The notes under the pieces: model-generated
Seen by the model: the letters and a program-made list of their open reading frames with translations, nothing else
The model's database searches: none
Told to the model about the DNA's origin: nothing
Position numbers and translations under genes: made by a program
NCBI GenBank assembly: GCA_964604955.1
Contig: CAZSBE010000001.1
Span: 5,825-69,824, forward strand
Length of the DNA: 64,000 nt
From: JALGWA01 sp964604955
GTDB taxonomy: Bacteria > Arandabacterota > Arandabacteria > Arandabacterales > JALGWA01
Reading direction: 5' to 3'
Shown here: piece by piece, positions 60,761-64,000 of the stretch
Position numbering within the stretch: the first letter of the stretch is position 1
Layout: every line of letters starts with the position of its first letter

Positions 60761-60789
60761 TCGCCAGATTGGCAAGCGTATGGTATAGT
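60761..60789 (+). promoter_or_regulatory. Possible promoter of the RND efflux operon
   Basis: TCGCCA (60761-60766), 17-bp spacer, extended TGG-TATAGT (60784-60789). A second TTGCAA-18-TATACC follows. Confidence 0.45.
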
Positions 60790-60941
60790 TATTGCAATTA
60801 CCGAGAGAGCGCGGGGATATACCACCGAAACATTTTGCGTGTTTTGAGCGTCTCGTCAGGTGGGGGACGACCGGAAACGTCCCGGGGAATCGGAAATTGA
60901 GGAAGAACCGCTCAGGAGCCTTCGTGAGAGGGAGCAAAGCA

Positions 60942-62159
60942 ATGAGAATGATGATACGCACCGCCCTGTATGCGGCGCTGGCGGGTGCCCTTCTGATCCA
61001 GTTGGGATGCGGGGGGCGCGGGCACGGGGAATCCAACGGCAACGGGGATGTCGCGCTGGTGCCCGTCGAAGTGGCGGAGGTCTCGAGGGGCGACATTTCG
61101 GCGTTCTTCACAGGAACGGCCACCCTCGAGGCGGAGGAGGAGACGCAGGTAGTAGCCAAGGTGGGAGGAGTAGTCAACCGGATCCTGGTCGAAGAGGGCG
61201 ATTATGTGACCGCGGGCCAGATGCTGGCGAAGCTCGACGATGAGAGAATCGCCGTCCAGGTCGAACGCGCCCGCGCCAACCTCAGTAATCTCGACGAGGA
61301 GTACAGGAGGAGCGAAGAGCTCTTCAATGGCAGCATGATAAGCGCCCAGGAGTTCCAGAAGGCCAAGTATGACTATGAGCGTCAGAAGGCCGAGTACGAT
61401 CTGGCGAGTCTCGACCTGGAATACACTTCCATCCGCGCGCCCATCAGCGGCGTGATAGCCGAGAGGCACATCAAGGTGGGCAACATGGTGCTCGCCAATC
61501 AGCCGACGTTCAGCGTTACGGGCATGGACCCTTTGCTGGCGGTGCTCCACGTCCCCGAGAGGCAGCTCGGGAAGCTGAAGGTCGATCACACGGCCACCCT
61601 CGAAGTTGACGCAATACAGGGCGAGAGTTTCACGGGCCGGGTCGACCGCATCAGCCCGGTCGTGGATCCGGCGACGGGTACGGTGAAGGTTACCGTCGAA
61701 GTCCGTGACCGCACCCGGAGGCTCAAGCCCGGCATGTTCGCCCGCGTGAATATCGTTCACGACGTCCATACCAATGCTCTGCTGTTGCCCAAGGACGCCG
61801 TCATAGCCGAGGACCGTGAGTCATGCGTGTTCGTGGTCAGAGACAGCACGGCTTACCGGCACACTGTGGAAACGGGTTACGTGAACTCCTCGCATATCGA
61901 GGTGCTGTCGGGTGTGGAAGCCGGCGACACGGTTGTGACGATCGGCAAGGGCGGCCTGAAAGACAGCAGCAGGGTGGAAATGGTTTCGGGCGAGCCCGGC
62001 GCGCGCAAGCAAAAAGAGCAGGGTTCGGAGAACACCGATGACGCCGCCGGGGCTGACACGTCTCTTGCCGGCGAGAGGGAGGCCCTGGACGCGGATTCCC
62101 TGACGGCAGGCGGCATGGACTCCTCGGGGGCCGAACTGACCGAGGCCGGATCGCAGTAA
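60942..62159 (+). CDS. RND efflux periplasmic adaptor (membrane fusion lipoprotein)
   Basis: 405 residues from the ATG at 60942 (GGGAGCAAAGCA upstream). Lipobox LLIQLGC-GG. Barrel-sandwich domain split by a coiled coil: VAKVGGVVNRILVEEGDYVTAGQML in part, LDDERIAVQVERARANLSNLDEEY in part, and IRAPISGVIAERHIKVGNMV; then beta-barrel and membrane-proximal domains (GRVDRISPVVDPATGTVKVTVEV in part; KPGMFARVNIV). Ends in an acidic Ser-rich tail of unusual length (about 50 residues). Works with the RND pump that starts 21 bp downstream. Confidence 0.92.
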   Translation: MRMMIRTALYAALAGALLIQLGCGGRGHGESNGNGDVALVPVEVAEVSRGDISAFFTGTATLEAEEETQVVAKVGGVVNRILVEEGDYVTAGQMLAKLDDERIAVQVERARANLSNLDEEYRRSEELFNGSMISAQEFQKAKYDYERQKAEYDLASLDLEYTSIRAPISGVIAERHIKVGNMVLANQPTFSVTGMDPLLAVLHVPERQLGKLKVDHTATLEVDAIQGESFTGRVDRISPVVDPATGTVKVTVEVRDRTRRLKPGMFARVNIVHDVHTNALLLPKDAVIAEDRESCVFVVRDSTAYRHTVETGYVNSSHIEVLSGVEAGDTVVTIGKGGLKDSSRVEMVSGEPGARKQKEQGSENTDDAAGADTSLAGEREALDADSLTAGGMDSSGAELTEAGSQ

Positions 62160-62180
62160 GGTCGTGAACGGAAAAAGAAC

Positions 62181-64000
62181 ATGAAGATAATAGACATCTC
62201 GACGAGGCGCCCGGTTACGATAGCCATGTTCACGCTGGCTGTCGTTCTCTTCGGCATGGTCTCGCTCTTCCGCCTCAAGATGAACCTCCTGCCCGATCTC
62301 ACATATCCCACGCTGACGATACGCACCGAGTATCCGGGCGCGGCGCCCGCGGAGATCGAAAACCTGATCACCAAACCGATAGAAGAGACGCTTGGCGTCG
62401 TGAAAAGCGTGAACAGGGTCAGCTCGATTTCCAGGTCCGGGCAGTCCGACGTTATTCTCGAGTTCGCCTGGGGCACCAACATGGACTATGCCGGCCTCGA
62501 CGTAAGGGAGAAACTCGACGCGCTCGAACTCCCGCTCGACGTCGAGCGGCCGTCTGTCTTGAGGTTCGACCCGTCTCTCGACCCGGTCATGAGGTTCGGG
62601 CTCTACATGGTCCCGTCTGATGACGATGAGGAGTCCCCCGCAGGGAGGGGCGATGCGGTTTTCGCGGCCTACAAGCCCGACACGGGCTTCGACGAAGAGA
62701 CACTCAAGGTCCTGAGGCGTTTCGCTGAAGAGGAGATAAAGAAGGAACTGGAGGCGGCGGGCGGCGTTGCAGCGGTCAAGGTGAGCGGCGGGCTCGAGGA
62801 TGAGATTCAAGTGCTCATCGACCAGGCGCGCATGGCCCATCTGCAGATTCCGATCGAAACCCTGGCGTTGCAGCTGGGAGCCGAAAACGTGAATCTCTCG
62901 GGTGGCCGCCTGGAGGAAGGGACCAGGCAGTACCTGGTTAGAACCTTGAACCAGTTCCGCTCGATCGAGGAAATCGGAGACGTCGTGATCTCCACGGGTG
63001 AGGGCAGGTCCATTCACCTGAGGGACATCGCGGTCGTCAGGCAGGGTTACAAGGAGCGCGAAGCCGTCACGCGCCTTGAGGGGGTAGAGGCGGTCGAGAT
63101 AGCGATCTACAAGGAGGGCGACGCCAATACGGTCGCGGTGGCCCGCGAAGTTGAACAACGGCTTCAGCGGGTTCGCTCCATACTGCCGGCCGGCGTCGGC
63201 CTTGTCAAAGTGTACGACCAGTCGACCTTCATCCGCCAATCGGTCAATGAAGTCATCCAGGCCGCCATAGTCGGCGGCATACTCGCAATCATCATTCTCT
63301 ATTTCTTCTTAAGGAACTTCTGGGCCACGGTCATCATCTCCATTTCCATCCCGGTTTCAGTGATCGCCACCTTCAACCTGATGTACGGGGCCGACCTCAC
63401 GCTGAACATCATGTCTCTGGGAGGCATCGCGCTCGGTGTGGGCATGCTTCTGGACAACTCCATCGTCGTCCTTGAGAACATCGCGCGTCACAAGGGCGAG
63501 GGCCGGGACCCGGTCACCGCAGCCCGCCGCGGGGCGAGCGAAGTGGGAACCGCGGTCGTGGCGTCGACCCTGACGACGATAGCCGTCTTCTTCCCGCTGG
63601 TATTCGTGCGGGGGATCTCGGGCCAGCTCTTCCGCGACCAGGCGCTGACCGTGACGTTTGCCCTGCTCGCTTCGCTGATCGTTGCGCTTACGCTCATCCC
63701 CATGCTGGCTTCCAGGCAGGGAAGGAAGGGCGAAGAGGAGGAGGCCGCGTCCCGGGTGGAGACCGTCGCCGGTGACGGGCCGCGCAGGTTCGCGCGGATC
63801 CGGCGGTTCTTCGGGTGGGCCCGGCGCATGCTCTTCTTGAGGATACCCATCGCCGTCGTCAGGTTGATACTCAGGATAACAAGCATGATATCGAGGGCTT
63901 TCCTGTTTGTACTGCGCCCTCCCCTGAACGCCTTCGAAAGAGGATACGGCGCCGTCGAGAGGGCATATCCTCTTTCCATCATATGGGCCCTGGGCCATCG
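62181..64000 (+). CDS. AcrB-type RND efflux permease (3' end outside the window)
   Basis: The frame is open from the ATG at 62181 to the window edge (about 606 codons of a usual 1030-1100). N terminus IIDISTRRPVTIAMFTLAV, pore domain ISRSGQSDVILEFAWG, TVAVAREVEQRLQRVRSILPAG, transmembrane segment GGIALGVGMLLDNSIVVLENI containing the D-N-S signature of the proton relay (usually DD), then LTTIAVFFPLVFVRG. A charged stretch of about 85 residues between TM6 and TM7 (GRKGEEEEAASRVETVAGDG...) is longer than usual. Exports substrates together with the adaptor at 60942; no outer membrane channel gene lies in the visible operon. Confidence 0.93.
   Translation, partial: MKIIDISTRRPVTIAMFTLAVVLFGMVSLFRLKMNLLPDLTYPTLTIRTEYPGAAPAEIENLITKPIEETLGVVKSVNRVSSISRSGQSDVILEFAWGTNMDYAGLDVREKLDALELPLDVERPSVLRFDPSLDPVMRFGLYMVPSDDDEESPAGRGDAVFAAYKPDTGFDEETLKVLRRFAEEEIKKELEAAGGVAAVKVSGGLEDEIQVLIDQARMAHLQIPIETLALQLGAENVNLSGGRLEEGTRQYLVRTLNQFRSIEEIGDVVISTGEGRSIHLRDIAVVRQGYKEREAVTRLEGVEAVEIAIYKEGDANTVAVAREVEQRLQRVRSILPAGVGLVKVYDQSTFIRQSVNEVIQAAIVGGILAIIILYFFLRNFWATVIISISIPVSVIATFNLMYGADLTLNIMSLGGIALGVGMLLDNSIVVLENIARHKGEGRDPVTAARRGASEVGTAVVASTLTTIAVFFPLVFVRGISGQLFRDQALTVTFALLASLIVALTLIPMLASRQGRKGEEEEAASRVETVAGDGPRRFARIRRFFGWARRMLFLRIPIAVVRLILRITSMISRAFLFVLRPPLNAFERGYGAVERAYPLSIIWALGH

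Larger units (their letters stand above)
60490..60941. other. Intergenic region between gdhA and the efflux operon
   Basis: About 450 bases: gdhA terminator (60524-60551), a promoter-like element (60761-60789, with a second possible TTGCAA/TATACC pair just downstream), and a 150-nt leader for the fusion protein. No gene seen. Confidence 0.6.

Overview
The window is GC-rich, gene-dense bacterial DNA from a draft scaffold; it has three runs of N, at 5303-5312, 8467-8476 and 39200-39299. The cell type suggested is a Gram-negative, at least partly anaerobic bacterium. Evidence for this is a TolC-type outer membrane channel, an RND efflux pump with membrane fusion protein, many signal peptides and lipoboxes, rubrerythrin and a selenocysteine-type peroxiredoxin. 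Six large secreted proteins end in a FlgD-like/type-A C-terminal sorting domain (NPxxxxxxxxF...VYxxxGRxVxxL...WDGxDxxGxxxxxGxYFxxx). Secreted proteins of this style, with TPR-rich membrane proteins and many M1, C25 and tricorn-like proteases, fit FCB-group candidate phyla such as Krumholzibacteriota or Eisenbacteria. That placement is inference; no rRNA or tRNA gene was seen.

Layout. 1-9.8 kb: the 5' part of a TolC gene, a selenoprotein peroxiredoxin (in-frame TGA at the peroxidatic position), a beta-helix secreted protein, a GT39-like/TPR protein, a small PH-like protein and LolA-like and aspartic-protease envelope proteins. 10-13.3 kb: a four-gene run (methyltransferase, secreted unknown, GNAT, APH-type kinase). 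13.4-27.7 kb: a DUF2207 protein, a large sorted secreted protein, an FHA-GAF-SpoIIE phosphatase, a gingipain-like C25 peptidase, and three alkaline phosphatase superfamily proteins. 27.8-33.8 kb: transporters, a flavoprotein, and a run of DUF3795, HAD, methyltransferase and arylsulfotransferase-like lipoprotein genes. 33.9-38.7 kb: a serpin lipoprotein divergent from an exported tricorn-like S41 protease. 38.8-49.4 kb: small proteins, TPR proteins, rubrerythrin, a secreted protein interrupted by a TGA, a paralogue of the 15.7 kb secreted protein, a SEC-C miniprotein, radical SAM, beta-CASP nuclease and a membrane-TPR protein. 49.5-58.7 kb: three M1-family proteins, one with a destroyed zinc site, around a four-gene envelope glycan operon with ATGA overlaps. 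59-64 kb: glutamate dehydrogenase, then RND fusion protein and pump (truncated at the window end).

How it fits together. Much of the window is envelope and secretion biology: exported proteases of four clans (M1, C25, S41, aspartic), a protease inhibitor, and a common C-terminal sorting domain. Two other secreted proteins share a different C-terminal tail (TTWGxIKA), a candidate second export or anchoring tag. Promoters are near the sigma-70 consensus, usually with a 17-bp spacer, and two genes appear to have leaderless or near-leaderless mRNAs. The strongest unusual item is the selenocysteine peroxiredoxin with a perfect SECIS-like hairpin just after its UGA.
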